A stretch of DNA of 64,000 bases from Candidatus Bathyarchaeota archaeon. GTDB lineage: Archaea > Thermoproteota > Bathyarchaeia > Bathyarchaeales > Bathycorpusculaceae. Under the pieces are notes generated by a model. That model saw nothing but the letters and a program-made list of their open reading frames with translations. It had not been told where the DNA came from and made no database searches. Below, one piece after another: positions 17,252 to 25,696 of this stretch (its first letter is position 1; every line of letters starts with the position of its first letter). Position numbers and translations under genes: made by a program. The stretch lies in assembly GCA_003164295.1 (NCBI GenBank), contig PLTA01000056.1:40518-104517 (forward strand), read 5' to 3'.

Positions 17252-18315
17252 CAGATTCTGGGCACGGGATCGCCAATAGGTCTTGCAATTATTCTTGTAC
17301 CGCCAATCTGCGTCTTCATGGCTACCCCTTTGAATTCTGCTGTGGCTTCGCCGATTATCTGTGCATTCTTTCCTTCTTCAGTATGCTTCAAAAATTCCAA
17401 TGCTTCTTCTGCTTTTTCAGTAACAACTCCAATTATGTATTTGCCTTCATTTCCAACTTCTAACGGGTCTAACCCAAGCATGTCGCATGCGGCCTGTACG
17501 TCCCGTCTAATAGGCACTTTGTCCTCGTAAGTTAATATGCCAACTTTGGATTTTTCAGCCCATTCATTAAGAGCGTCAGCCAAGCCTCCGCGAGTCGGAT
17601 CTTTTACTGAAATAACCCCCCCTATTTCAGCAAATAAGCGTTGAAGCATGCGATTTAATGGTCTTACATCAGATTTTATATCGCTGCCAAAAGTTAAGCC
17701 CTGCTGAGCTGAAAGCACCGCCAACCCATGGTCGCCGATGGTGCCGGTTAAAATAATTTTGTCGCCTATGGCAAGATTTGAGTCGAGTGTCCACCGTGAA
17801 GCCACTTTTCGGTAGCGCTTTGCCACCGCAATGTTGCTTTCTAAGGCTGGAGTTCTTTTGCCGATGCCTGACAGATTCATTACTAACCCGCCTAAACTGC
17901 CCTTCTCCACGACTTTTGTGTCGCCGGTAACAATACTTACTCCGGCTTCAATGCAGGTTTCCCTCATGCTGACTAAAATCCGTTCAAAATCTGCGATAAG
18001 TAAGCCTTCTTCCAAAATGAAACCGCAAGCCAACGCATAAGGCATAGCCCCCATTGCTGAAATATCATTAACTGTGCCTGAAACTGACAGGCGTCCGATG
18101 TCTCCGCCTGGAAAAAATATGGGTTTAACAGCGTGCGAATCACTTTTAAAAACTATATCGCCGATGACTGCAGCATCATCCATAGCTTCTAAGGGTACTT
18201 CTGCATCGTTATCTAAGCCGCCGAAATATTTTACAATGTAATTTTTGACTAGGTTGTGCATAACTGTACCGCCGGCGCCATGCAACATCGTGATTTTTTC
18301 GCTTAAATTAGACAT
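17248..18315 (-). CDS. hypE: Hydrogenase maturation protein HypE
   Basis: 355 residues. PurM-fold enzyme that dehydrates the thiocarbamate on its own C-terminal Cys to thiocyanate, the cyanide donor. The ATP-site signature DDAAVIGD, SVSGTVNDISAMGA and the C-terminal PRIC with terminal Cys are all present. The start is the ATG at 18315, the family N-terminus SNLSEKITMLHGAGG with AAGGAAG upstream; the frame is open about 56 codons further but that part is not HypE-like. It faces hypD rather than following it, so it needs its own promoter. hypA/hypB are not in the window. Confidence 0.97.
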   Translation of the reverse strand: MSNLSEKITMLHGAGGTVMHNLVKNYIVKYFGGLDNDAEVPLEAMDDAAVIGDIVFKSDSHAVKPIFFPGGDIGRLSVSGTVNDISAMGAMPYALACGFILEEGLLIADFERILVSMRETCIEAGVSIVTGDTKVVEKGSLGGLVMNLSGIGKRTPALESNIAVAKRYRKVASRWTLDSNLAIGDKIILTGTIGDHGLAVLSAQQGLTFGSDIKSDVRPLNRMLQRLFAEIGGVISVKDPTRGGLADALNEWAEKSKVGILTYEDKVPIRRDVQAACDMLGLDPLEVGNEGKYIIGVVTEKAEEALEFLKHTEEGKNAQIIGEATAEFKGVAMKTQIGGTRIIARPIGDPVPRIC

Positions 18316-18639
18316 TTCAGTTGCTTCCTTTTTAACAAATTCAATAGCAGATAAGTAAAACATAAACAAATCGCAGAATTCAGAGAAGAACAACACCCGG
18401 TGCTGCCACCAACAATTGTTTTTCTGCCAAAAGTTTGTTTTGTTTGAATGATGCATAAGGAAAAAACAACAAGAATTCACCATCTATTGTTCTTCTTTTA
18501 ATAAACTGCTGCTTTATTTGACTAACTATCAGGTAGAAGAAAATGAAGTTTTCTTTTAATGACTTTTTTCTCTTGCCGAAAACAAAATTACCCATTCGGC
18601 TGTACAAAAAACGACAGTTTAAAACCTCATTTTTTTCTG

Positions 18640-18841
18640 AGTTCTAGCAACTATATATCGCTACGACTTTTTATGGGTAAACTATAAAAGGGAAAAGTTA
18701 TATCCAAAACTGTACACCTCACGCGTTCGAATTGTTCCTTCGCAGGAACGTACTCACCAGTAAAAACTAAAAGATTAGTTTTGATACGGAAAGCCATATA
18801 AATTGCTTTTACGTGTTTGTTTGCGCATCGGAGTTATAATA
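18640..18841 (+). promoter_or_regulatory. Promoter and leader of the ribosomal operon
   Basis: TATA-like boxes CTATATATC (18651-18659) and ACTATAAAAG (18681-18690) lie upstream of uL22; the second is the better candidate. The transcript leader would then be about 130 nt, long for an archaeon. It contains a perfect hairpin, GTTCCT-TCGC-AGGAAC at 18734-18749. GGAG lies 9 nt before the uL22 ATG. The hairpin could be an autoregulatory site, which is inference. Confidence 0.45.
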
Positions 18842-19327
18842 ATGCCAAAATGGGGATATACAATAATTGACGAAATGCTTAATCCAGAAAAAACAGCGAA
18901 AGCAAGTGGCAGAGAACTCAAAATATCCCATAAAGCATCCAGGGAAATCTGTAAAGCCCTTAAAGGCATGATGCTAAACCAGGCGAAACAGTATCTACGG
19001 GATGTTGCAGCCAAAAGGAAAGCTGTTCCGTACATGAGATATAATAAAAAACTGCCTCATCGTCATGGACTTGTAAACGCTTTTTGTGGCAGATATCCAG
19101 TTAAACCATCTGAACAAATCTTGGATGTTTTACAATCGGCTCAATCCAACGCTGAAAATAAAGGTTTAGATGTAGATAGATTACGAATTATTCATGCAGC
19201 AGCCTATCAAGGAATCAAATTGAAGCGTTACACTCCAAGAGCCCACGGTAGCGCTTCACCAAAATATGATACTACAACTCATGTCGAAATAGTTCTAGAC
19301 GAGAAACCGACCCAAGGGGAACAATAA
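18842..19327 (+). CDS. rpl22: Ribosomal protein uL22
   Basis: 161 residues. AKASGRELKISHKASREICK opens the archaeal L22 fold; AAAYQGIKLKRYTPRAHGSA is the extended beta-hairpin that lines the peptide exit tunnel. The ATG at 18842 has GGAG upstream and gives the expected MPKWGYTI start. It is the first gene of the cluster here: the usual uL3-uL4-uL23-uL2-uS19 block that precedes it in many archaea is absent, so the S10-type operon is split in this genome. Ends directly at the ATG of uS3. Confidence 0.97.
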   Translation: MPKWGYTIIDEMLNPEKTAKASGRELKISHKASREICKALKGMMLNQAKQYLRDVAAKRKAVPYMRYNKKLPHRHGLVNAFCGRYPVKPSEQILDVLQSAQSNAENKGLDVDRLRIIHAAAYQGIKLKRYTPRAHGSASPKYDTTTHVEIVLDEKPTQGEQ

Positions 19328-20086
19328 ATGAGCATAGTTAAACGTTTTATTACAGAATCAATTAAAAGAACAGAAATTGATGAGTTTTTACAGAAAAAAC
19401 TTGACAGAGCTGGATACGGCGGAGTAAACATTTCTAAAACCCCGCTTGGCACCCACGTTGTAATTTACGCGATGCGTCCAGGCTTAGTCATTGGCAGGGG
19501 TGGAGAAACCATAAAAGAGCTTGCATCGGCCCTAGAACAAAACTTCAAAGTTTCCAATCCTCAAATTTCAGTTTCAGAAATTGAAGTTCCAGAATTCAAC
19601 GCCTATGTTATAGCTTCCCGAGTTGCCTCAGCACTTCAACGAGGCGTTCACTTTAGACGCGCAGGTTTTTGGGCATTAAACCAAGTCATGGAAGCAGGTG
19701 CACTTGGCGCTGAAATAGTCATAAGCGGCAAATTAACAACCGAACGCGCACGATTCGAAAAGTTCCGCGCAGGTTACTTCCCAAGATGTGGCGAACCAGC
19801 ATTGGTTTCTACAAGAAAAGCTGAAGCTCATGTTCAACTTAAACCAGGCATTATCGGCGTAAGAGTAAAAATTATGCCGCCAGACGCATATTTCCCTGAC
19901 AGAATCATCGTTGCCAAAACATTGCCTGAGGAAGCAAAAATCGCCATTCCAGCAGTAATAGCATCACCTAAACCAGTAGAACAGCAAGCTTCTGCTCCAG
20001 TTGAAGAAGCAGAAACGGAGCCAGAATCAGGAGTAAAAGCAACAGAAGTAACAGATGCACGAAAAGAAGAGGAGAAAAAGCAATAA
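19328..20086 (+). CDS. rps3: Ribosomal protein uS3
   Basis: 252 residues. KH domain with MRPGLVIGRGGETIKELA (GRGG for the GxxG loop) at about 55-72, then the C-terminal mRNA-entry domain (GVRVKIMPPDAYFPDR). A Glu-rich tail of about 45 residues (EQQASAPVEEAETEPESG) extends past the core. Starts at the base after the uL22 stop; its TAA shares its last A with the ATG of uL29. Confidence 0.97.
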   Translation: MSIVKRFITESIKRTEIDEFLQKKLDRAGYGGVNISKTPLGTHVVIYAMRPGLVIGRGGETIKELASALEQNFKVSNPQISVSEIEVPEFNAYVIASRVASALQRGVHFRRAGFWALNQVMEAGALGAEIVISGKLTTERARFEKFRAGYFPRCGEPALVSTRKAEAHVQLKPGIIGVRVKIMPPDAYFPDRIIVAKTLPEEAKIAIPAVIASPKPVEQQASAPVEEAETEPESGVKATEVTDARKEEEKKQ

Positions 20087-20412
20087 TGGCGATAATTAGG
20101 ATTAAAGAAATCGTTGCCATGTCTTCTGAAGATAGAACAGCAAAGCTTGTTGATTTACGCGCAGAACTAGCCCGTATAAGAACAATGATTAGAGCAGGCG
20201 GCGCCGTTGAGAATCCAACACGCGTGAGAGAACTGCGCAAAACCATTGCTCAAATATTAACTGTCGAAAACGAAAAAAAATTGGGTATCAGGCAAACAGT
20301 TGAAATAACTCAGGAAAAACCAAAGAAAAAAGTGGAAAAAACCCCAACTGCAAAGAAAACAGCCAAGAAGCCTGAAGCTAAAAAAGAAACTGAGGAGACT
20401 GCTCCACAATGA
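20086..20412 (+). CDS. rpl29: Ribosomal protein uL29 with Lys/Ala tail
   Basis: 108 residues against about 65-70 normally. The helical hairpin is recognisable (KLVDLRAELARIRTMIRAGG, NPTRVRELRKTIAQILTVEN). The extra 40 residues are a Lys/Pro/Ala/Thr tail (TPTAKKTAKKPEAKKETEE) resembling the tails on uL24 and uL18 in the same operon. It overlaps the next gene by 4 nt, indicating translational coupling. Confidence 0.95.
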   Translation: MAIIRIKEIVAMSSEDRTAKLVDLRAELARIRTMIRAGGAVENPTRVRELRKTIAQILTVENEKKLGIRQTVEITQEKPKKKVEKTPTAKKTAKKPEAKKETEETAPQ

Positions 20413-20690
20413 AAATAACTCCAGATATCATCCGCTATGAATTTATTGGCTCTGGCGCTGAAATCACAAGAAGCCCCCATGGCGGCTACGTTGGTTTAGG
20501 CGGCATAGTTGTTGGCGAAACAAAAAATACTTTCACTTTAATCAGCGAAGGCCAAACAAAAAATGTAATTAAAGAACAAGCCGTTTTCAACTTCAAGTTT
20601 GGCGACGGCACAATTGTAGAAATTGACGGTAAACTTTTAGTTGGTAGACCTGAAGATCGACTCAAAAAAAGCATTAAGAGGTTATGGTAA
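20409..20690 (+). CDS. rnp1: RNase P protein component 1 (Rpp29/Pop4)
   Basis: 93 residues. Sm-like barrel protein that binds RNase P RNA for tRNA 5' processing. Diagnostic segments are IIRYEFIGSGAEITRSPHGG, GIVVGETKNTF and a C-terminal GRPEDRLKKSIKRLW. Its place between uL29 and uS17 is the standard archaeal location. ATG at 20409 overlaps the end of uL29. Confidence 0.95.
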   Translation: MKITPDIIRYEFIGSGAEITRSPHGGYVGLGGIVVGETKNTFTLISEGQTKNVIKEQAVFNFKFGDGTIVEIDGKLLVGRPEDRLKKSIKRLW

Positions 20691-20691
20691 T

Positions 20692-21012
20692 ATGTCTCTA
20701 ACTTTCAAACAACCTAAAAAAACATGCGACGACCGAAACTGTCCATTCCATGGGACTCTTGCAATAAGAGGACGTGTACTAGACGGGACAGTTGAAACAG
20801 CAAAAATGGATAAAACCGTTATAGTTGACAGAGAATACTTAGAGTTCTCATCAAAATTCCAAAGGTACGAACGCAGACATGGTCACATTGCATCTCACAA
20901 TACCCCATGCATTGACATAAAAGAGGGCGACCGAGTGAGAATCGCTGAATGTAGACCCATTAGCAAAACCGTTTCGTTTGTTGTTGTTGAAAAATTAGGA
21001 GAGGAAAAGTAA
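20692..21012 (+). CDS. rps17: Ribosomal protein uS17
   Basis: 106 residues. OB-fold primary binder of 16S rRNA: TCDDRNCPFHGTLAIRGRVL, then KTVIVDREYLEF and the conserved HGHIASHNTPCIDIKEGDRV. The archaeal N-terminal extension has two cysteines (CDDRNC). ATG at 20692, one base after the Rpp29 stop. Confidence 0.96.
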   Translation: MSLTFKQPKKTCDDRNCPFHGTLAIRGRVLDGTVETAKMDKTVIVDREYLEFSSKFQRYERRHGHIASHNTPCIDIKEGDRVRIAECRPISKTVSFVVVEKLGEEK

Positions 21013-21013
21013 G

Positions 21014-21454
21014 ATGGCGGCGAAGGCAAAACAGAGAGCACTAGTAGCAAAAGGAATGCTTTCACACGGACAAAAAATAAGCCGTGGTCTATTATCAGGT
21101 TCAGAAATGAAATGCACGGATAACACCGGTGCACGCGTTTTACGTTTAATTCAAGCTATGGGCTACAAGGGTCGACTGCGACGTTACCCCTCTGCCACAG
21201 TAGGCGACAAAGTAACTGTATCAGTTAGACAAGGCTCACCAGACATGAGGAAAAAGATCTTCCAAGCAGTAATTGTACGTCAAAGAAAAACGTTCAGACG
21301 TGTTGATGGTGTTTGGGTCCAATTTGAAGATAATGCAGCCGTAATCATTACTCCAGATGGCGAAATGAAAGGATCCGAAATAAGAGGTCCAGTAGCAAGA
21401 GAAGCAGCTGAAAGATGGCCAAGAATCGCAAGTGCTTCAAGTATAATAGTGTAG
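21014..21454 (+). CDS. rpl14: Ribosomal protein uL14
   Basis: 146 residues. CTDNTGARVLRLIQAMGYKG and AVIVRQRKTFRRVDGVWVQF with EDNAAVIITPDGEMKGSEIR are the conserved L14 barrel. An N-terminal extension (AAKAKQRALVAKGMLSHGQK) of about 20 residues precedes it. Forms an intersubunit bridge and is the binding face of eIF6, whose gene is at 41415. Confidence 0.96.
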   Translation: MAAKAKQRALVAKGMLSHGQKISRGLLSGSEMKCTDNTGARVLRLIQAMGYKGRLRRYPSATVGDKVTVSVRQGSPDMRKKIFQAVIVRQRKTFRRVDGVWVQFEDNAAVIITPDGEMKGSEIRGPVAREAAERWPRIASASSIIV

Positions 21455-21463
21455 GTGCAAGAA

Positions 21464-22216
21464 ATGCAAGAAACTAAACGAATCAAAAACCCGAAGAAGC
21501 AGCGTAAAAAGCTTTTTAACGCTCCTGCTCACATTCGCCACAAACTTATGGCAGCTCACTTATCAAGCGAAATTTCAGCTTCAAGAGGTGTAAAAACTCT
21601 TCCAGTACGGAAAGGCGACACAGTTCGAATTGAACGCGGAGACCATAAAGGCTTTGAAGGTAAAGTTTCACGCATTGACTCTAAACATTATAGAGTATTT
21701 CTTGAAGGATTAACGCGTGAAAAAGTCGATGGAACAAACATTTTCGTTTCAGTACATCCATCCAAAATTCAAATAAGAAATCTTAACCTCGACGACAAAC
21801 GCCGAAAAGATATTCTTGGCAGGAAAAAAATAGAAAAGCCGGGACGCGAAGAAAAAACAAAAACAAAACCATTAAAGAAAGCTGAAATGCCAACGACAAA
21901 GGTTGAAGAAGTAGAAGAGGAGAAACTCGAAGAAGTGCCACCAATTGAAGAAGAGCAAGCGCCTGCAGAAGTTCTTGAGGTAGAGAAGGTATCTGAGAAA
22001 GCTCCAGCTGCAAAGAAAGCAGTAGTCAAGAAACCTGCCGTTAAGAAGGAAACTCCTGTAGTAGAGGAAAAGGAACCTGCTAAGAAAGCAGTAGCCAAGC
22101 CAAAAATTGCAAAGAAAACAATTGAACCAAAAGAAACACCAGTGAAACAAACGGCTGAGAAAAAATCAGCTTCTAAGTCACGCGCTAAAAGTAAATCTGA
22201 AGAAGGAGAAGAATAA
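21464..22216 (+). CDS. rpl24: Ribosomal protein uL24 with long Ala/Lys/Pro tail
   Basis: 250 residues against about 120 normally. The KOW-domain core spans about residues 1-115 (VRKGDTVRIERGDHKGFEGK, VFLEGLTREKVDGTNIFVSV). The remaining 135 residues are low-complexity and highly charged, with an acidic stretch (VEEVEEEKLEEVPPIEEEQA) then KAPAAKKAVVKKPAVKKETP-type sequence like histone H1 or the uL18 tail. The ATG at 21464 has AGGTG 5 nt upstream; a GTG at 21455 would add three residues. Confidence 0.95.
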   Translation: MQETKRIKNPKKQRKKLFNAPAHIRHKLMAAHLSSEISASRGVKTLPVRKGDTVRIERGDHKGFEGKVSRIDSKHYRVFLEGLTREKVDGTNIFVSVHPSKIQIRNLNLDDKRRKDILGRKKIEKPGREEKTKTKPLKKAEMPTTKVEEVEEEKLEEVPPIEEEQAPAEVLEVEKVSEKAPAAKKAVVKKPAVKKETPVVEEKEPAKKAVAKPKIAKKTIEPKETPVKQTAEKKSASKSRAKSKSEEGEE

Positions 22217-22217
22217 T

Positions 22218-22982
22218 TTGGGTAAAAAAGGAAAAACCGCAAGGATGAAACGTAAGCCAGCTCCAAAGTTCTGGCCAATTCACAGAAAAGAGCTGCCTTG
22301 GATAGTGAAACCATCATGTGGATCACACTCGCAAGATAATTGTTTATCATTGACGCTCGTTCTTAGAGACATACTTGGCATTGCACAAACAAGACGCGAA
22401 AGCAAACTGATACTTGCTCAAGGCAAAGTGCTAGTAGACGGTAAAGTTGTAGCCAAAGATGATTCTCCAGTTGGTTTAATGGATGTCATCTCCATGCCAG
22501 ACGCAAGCAAATACTACCGTGTAATGCCCTCCAATAAAGGACTAATTTTGAGTCCAATAACCAAAGAAGAAGCAGCCTTCAAGCTAGTCCGAGTTGAAAA
22601 TAAAACCTCTACAAAAAACGGTGTACAAATTGCCCTCCACGACGGTTCAAACCTGTTTGTTAAGGTTGCAGATCCAAGACATCCTGAGGAAGTTACCCAC
22701 GTCACATTTGATATCCTAAAAGTTACATTACCAGAAAAACAGGTAGTTCAAAGCTTGAAAACTAAAGAAGGAAACTTGGCAGTGATTACTGGCGGAAAAA
22801 ACATTGGTGTTCAAGGAAAAATTGTTGAAATCGAAAAAACGGTCGCTAAAAAACGTCGTCAAGCACTAGTAGTTGTTGAAGACGCAAAAAGCATTCGTTA
22901 CCAAACAATCCTTGACTTTATCTTTTCCATCGGCGAAGCTGAACCACTAATTAATGTACCGGAGGCACCTGCAGTTGTCTGA
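22218..22982 (+). CDS. rps4e: Ribosomal protein eS4
   Basis: 254 residues. The N-terminus PKFWPIHRKELPWIVKPSCG, the S4-type RNA-binding segment, and a KOW motif near ITGGKNIGVQGKIVEIEKT identify the archaeal/eukaryotic S4e protein. TTG start at 22218 right after the uL24 stop. Its last 8 nt overlap the uL5 start, which uses the GGAGG inside the eS4 coding region. Confidence 0.96.
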   Translation: MGKKGKTARMKRKPAPKFWPIHRKELPWIVKPSCGSHSQDNCLSLTLVLRDILGIAQTRRESKLILAQGKVLVDGKVVAKDDSPVGLMDVISMPDASKYYRVMPSNKGLILSPITKEEAAFKLVRVENKTSTKNGVQIALHDGSNLFVKVADPRHPEEVTHVTFDILKVTLPEKQVVQSLKTKEGNLAVITGGKNIGVQGKIVEIEKTVAKKRRQALVVVEDAKSIRYQTILDFIFSIGEAEPLINVPEAPAVV

Positions 22983-23514
22983 AGAAGCTATAGTTAAAAC
23001 TTGGACAGAGCATCCAATGCTCAAACCTCAAATTGAAAAAGTTGTGGTAAACCTTAATGTTGGAAAATCGGGGGAACCACTTGAGAAAGCTAACAAAGTG
23101 CTTAAAGAAATAACGGGTCAAACACCAGTTAAAAGGAAAGCCAAAAAAACTATCCGAGATTTTGGCATCCGCGAAGGCGAATCAATCGCTGTTGTTGTAA
23201 CATTGCGAAAGCAAAAAGCAATAGATTTCCTAAAAAAAGTCTTGCCAGTGGTTGACAACAAAGTTAAAAAATCTTCCTTTGACCTTCAAGGTAACTTTGC
23301 TTTCGGATTAAAAGAACACATTGAAATTCCAGGCGTAAAGTATGACCCTGAAATCGGCATATTTGGCATGGATATTTGTGTAGCTGTCAGTCGACCGGGG
23401 CAACGAGTGAAGATTCGCCGAAAAGAGCAACAACCCATTGGCCGCAAGCATATGTTAACCCCCGAAGAATCAATAATCTTCATCAAACAAACGTTAGGAG
23501 TTCAAATCGAATAA
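22975..23514 (+). CDS. rpl5: Ribosomal protein uL5
   Basis: 179 residues. [40 protein letters not shown] and [20 protein letters not shown] are the L5 signatures; it holds 5S rRNA and touches tRNA in the P site. The TTG at 22975 is chosen because GGAGG at 22961-22965 lies 9 nt before it and the N-terminus is then [14 protein letters not shown]. An ATG at 22954 in frame would precede this Shine-Dalgarno. Confidence 0.95.
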   Translation: MSEEAIVKTWTEHPMLKPQIEKVVVNLNVGKSGEPLEKANKVLKEITGQTPVKRKAKKTIRDFGIREGESIAVVVTLRKQKAIDFLKKVLPVVDNKVKKSSFDLQGNFAFGLKEHIEIPGVKYDPEIGIFGMDICVAVSRPGQRVKIRRKEQQPIGRKHMLTPEESIIFIKQTLGVQIE

Positions 23515-23530
23515 ACCTGAGGATGAATAT

Positions 23531-23695
23531 ATGGGAAAACAGCAACTAAAGAAAGAACGGAAATATGGCAAAGGCTCAAGACCCTGCGTTAGGTGCGGCG
23601 CTTATGGGCCAGTTATTCGACGGTACAATTTATATTTATGTAGGCACTGTTTCAGAGAGGCAGCCCCAAAACTTGGGTTCAAGAAATATGAGTAG
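23531..23695 (+). CDS. rps14: Ribosomal protein uS14, zinc-binding type
   Basis: 54 residues, typical for archaeal S14. Zinc site from CVRCGAYGP and [10 protein letters not shown] (two CxxC pairs), C-terminal [11 protein letters not shown] at 23531 with GGATG upstream. Sits between uL5 and uS8 as in nearly all spc-type clusters. Confidence 0.96.
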   Translation: MGKQQLKKERKYGKGSRPCVRCGAYGPVIRRYNLYLCRHCFREAAPKLGFKKYE

Positions 23696-23707
23696 GAGCT
23701 AAAAAAC

Positions 23708-24091
23708 ATGGACACTTTAACAAATGGTTTGATAACCATCAAAAATAACGAAACGCGAAATAAGCGTGAATGCATAATTAGCCCTGCCTCTAAACTTCTG
23801 GGCCGAGTTCTACGCATAATGCAACTTAACGGCTTCATCGGAGAATTCGAATTTATTGATGATGGACGCTCTGGAAAATTTAAGGTTCAATTGTTAGGCA
23901 GAATCAACAAATGCGGACCAATTAAACCACGATACCCAGTTAAAGTTGACGGTTTCGAAGATTGGGAAAAGAAATACTTGCCATCCAGAGACGTGGGCAT
24001 TATGGTTGTTTCCACTTCAAAAGGCGTCATAGCACACAAAGATGCTGAAGAAAAGAATCTTGGAGGAAGGCTGCTAGCCTTCGTGTATTAG
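23708..24091 (+). CDS. rps8: Ribosomal protein uS8
   Basis: 127 residues. [20 protein letters not shown] near the start and the C-terminal [20 protein letters not shown] with LLAFVY are the S8 motifs (STSKG/S-x-KG). A central helix-21 16S rRNA binder. ATG at 23708, 12 nt after uS14. Confidence 0.97.
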   Translation: MDTLTNGLITIKNNETRNKRECIISPASKLLGRVLRIMQLNGFIGEFEFIDDGRSGKFKVQLLGRINKCGPIKPRYPVKVDGFEDWEKKYLPSRDVGIMVVSTSKGVIAHKDAEEKNLGGRLLAFVY

Positions 24092-24102
24092 GAGTGTAAT
24101 TT

Positions 24103-24648
24103 ATGCGGCTTCCAGAAATCTCAAAAACTATTCAAGTTCCAGATAACGTAGCTGTAACTTTAGACGGCAAAAAAGTAAACGTTAAAGGCAAAAAAGGAAA
24201 TTTAATGCGTGACTTCTCATTTGCTACCATCACAATTGAAGGCGAAGGCAAAAATATTCGCGTTTGGGCAAAGTGGCCACGCAAAAAGGAAGCCGCCTTA
24301 GTAGGGACAATAACCTCGCATATTCAAAATATGATTACTGGTGTTACAAAGGGCTATTCATACAAGCTAAAAATCGTATTCTCTCACTTTCCAATCTCTG
24401 TAAAGCTTCAAGGCAAATCTATTTTGATTGAAAACTTTACTGGTGAACGCAGGGCACGGAGCATAGATTTAATCGGCGACGTCAAAGTGAAAATTGAACC
24501 CGACGACATCATTATTGAAGGCATAGACCTGGAAGATGTTAGCCAAACCGCCGCGAACATTGAGCAAGCTACGAGAGTAAGAAACAAAGATCCGAGAGTT
24601 TTTCTTGACGGTATATACGTTTACGAAAGAAATGAGGGTGTAGCTTAA
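24103..24648 (+). CDS. rpl6: Ribosomal protein uL6
   Basis: 181 residues. Two repeated alpha/beta domains: VPDNVAVTLDGKKVNVKGKK and the C-terminal DDIIIEGIDLEDVSQTAANI with KDPRVFLDGIYVYERNEG. Binds near the sarcin-ricin loop. The TAA stop shares its last A with the ATG of eL32. Confidence 0.97.
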   Translation: MRLPEISKTIQVPDNVAVTLDGKKVNVKGKKGNLMRDFSFATITIEGEGKNIRVWAKWPRKKEAALVGTITSHIQNMITGVTKGYSYKLKIVFSHFPISVKLQGKSILIENFTGERRARSIDLIGDVKVKIEPDDIIIEGIDLEDVSQTAANIEQATRVRNKDPRVFLDGIYVYERNEGVA

Positions 24649-25244
24649 TGGCCACAGAAAAAATTGAAAAAAGACAATTACCATCACGCGAAGCCCTCAA
24701 AGTTAGAGCTCGCGCTAAAAATAAGAAGCCTAAATTCGTTAGAGCTGAAAGTTGGAAATATGATCGGTTTAGTGTAAGTTGGCGAAGACCCAGAGGATTA
24801 GACAACAAAATCAGACGAAAAATTAAGGGTTGGCCAGCTGGTGTAAGCGTTGGCTATAAAGGACCGAAAATCGCCCGAGGCTTACATCCATCAGGATACC
24901 GAGATATACTCGTTTACAATGTCCAAGACCTAACTGCTATTGACATAAATACTCAAGCCGCACGCATTGCACATACCGTTGGCAAAAGAAAACGTGCATT
25001 AATTATTGCAGAAGCCAAAAAACTTAACGTTAAAATCTTAAACATTAAAGTTTCAGCGGAAACTGAAAAGAAAGAGGAAGCAGCTGAAGACGAAGAAGTC
25101 GAAGAAGAACAAACACAAACCGAAGAAGCAGCGGAAGAGAAAGTCGTCACTAAAGAAAAGATAAAGCCGAAAAAGAAAGAAAAGAAAGAGAAAGCATCAA
25201 CGAAAACCAAGTCTAAAGCAAAGAAAGGAGAAGAAAAACAATGA
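24648..25244 (+). CDS. rpl32e: Ribosomal protein eL32 with charged tail
   Basis: 198 residues. The eL32 core (RAESWKYDRFSVSWRRPRG, GYKGPKIARGLHPSGYRDIL) covers about residues 25-140. The C-terminal 60 residues are alternating acidic then basic low-complexity sequence (EEAAEDEEVEEEQTQTEEAA, KKKEKKEKASTKTKSKAKK). ATGA overlap with eL19. Confidence 0.96.
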   Translation: MATEKIEKRQLPSREALKVRARAKNKKPKFVRAESWKYDRFSVSWRRPRGLDNKIRRKIKGWPAGVSVGYKGPKIARGLHPSGYRDILVYNVQDLTAIDINTQAARIAHTVGKRKRALIIAEAKKLNVKILNIKVSAETEKKEEAAEDEEVEEEQTQTEEAAEEKVVTKEKIKPKKKEKKEKASTKTKSKAKKGEEKQ

Positions 25245-25696
25245 CCGACCTAAAAAGTCAAAGACGTTTAGCCTCTCAGATTCTAAAAATTGGGCAAAAC
25301 CGCGTTTGGATAGATCCCGAACGCATAGGCGATGTTGAAGGCGCAATTACACGTCAAGAAGTAAGAAAGCTAATTCATGAAAAAATCATTGTTTCCCAAC
25401 CTGAGAAAGGTGTTAGCAGATCCAGAGCAAAAGTTATTCGCGCAAAAAAACTTAAAGGCAGACGCAGTGGACCTGGGAGCATAACTGGCGCGGCTTACGC
25501 GAAAGTTACAAAGAAAGAAGTTTGGATGCTAAAGATTCGTTCTTTAAGACGTAAGCTTCGTGCGTTGAAAGCAAATAGGACTATTGCAGAAGAAACTTAT
25601 AGCCAATATTATAGGATGGCTGGCAGTGGTAGGTTCCAATCTATAGCTGAGTTGGAACGTAACCTGAAAGCAAATGATTTATGGAGGAAACGTTAA
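25241..25696 (+). CDS. rpl19e: Ribosomal protein eL19
   Basis: 151 residues. LKSQRRLASQILKIGQNRVW, RSRAKVIRAKKLKGRRSGPG and the long basic helix SLRRKLRALKANRTI are diagnostic. Overlaps eL32 by 4 nt and abuts the GTG of uL18. Confidence 0.97.
   Translation: MTDLKSQRRLASQILKIGQNRVWIDPERIGDVEGAITRQEVRKLIHEKIIVSQPEKGVSRSRAKVIRAKKLKGRRSGPGSITGAAYAKVTKKEVWMLKIRSLRRKLRALKANRTIAEETYSQYYRMAGSGRFQSIAELERNLKANDLWRKR

Noticed and set aside
21769..22350. Long hydrophobic Ser/Phe-rich ORF antisense to uL24
   Set aside because: It is the mirror of the Lys/Ala/Glu tail codons; similar antisense shadows occur under uL18 and eL32.
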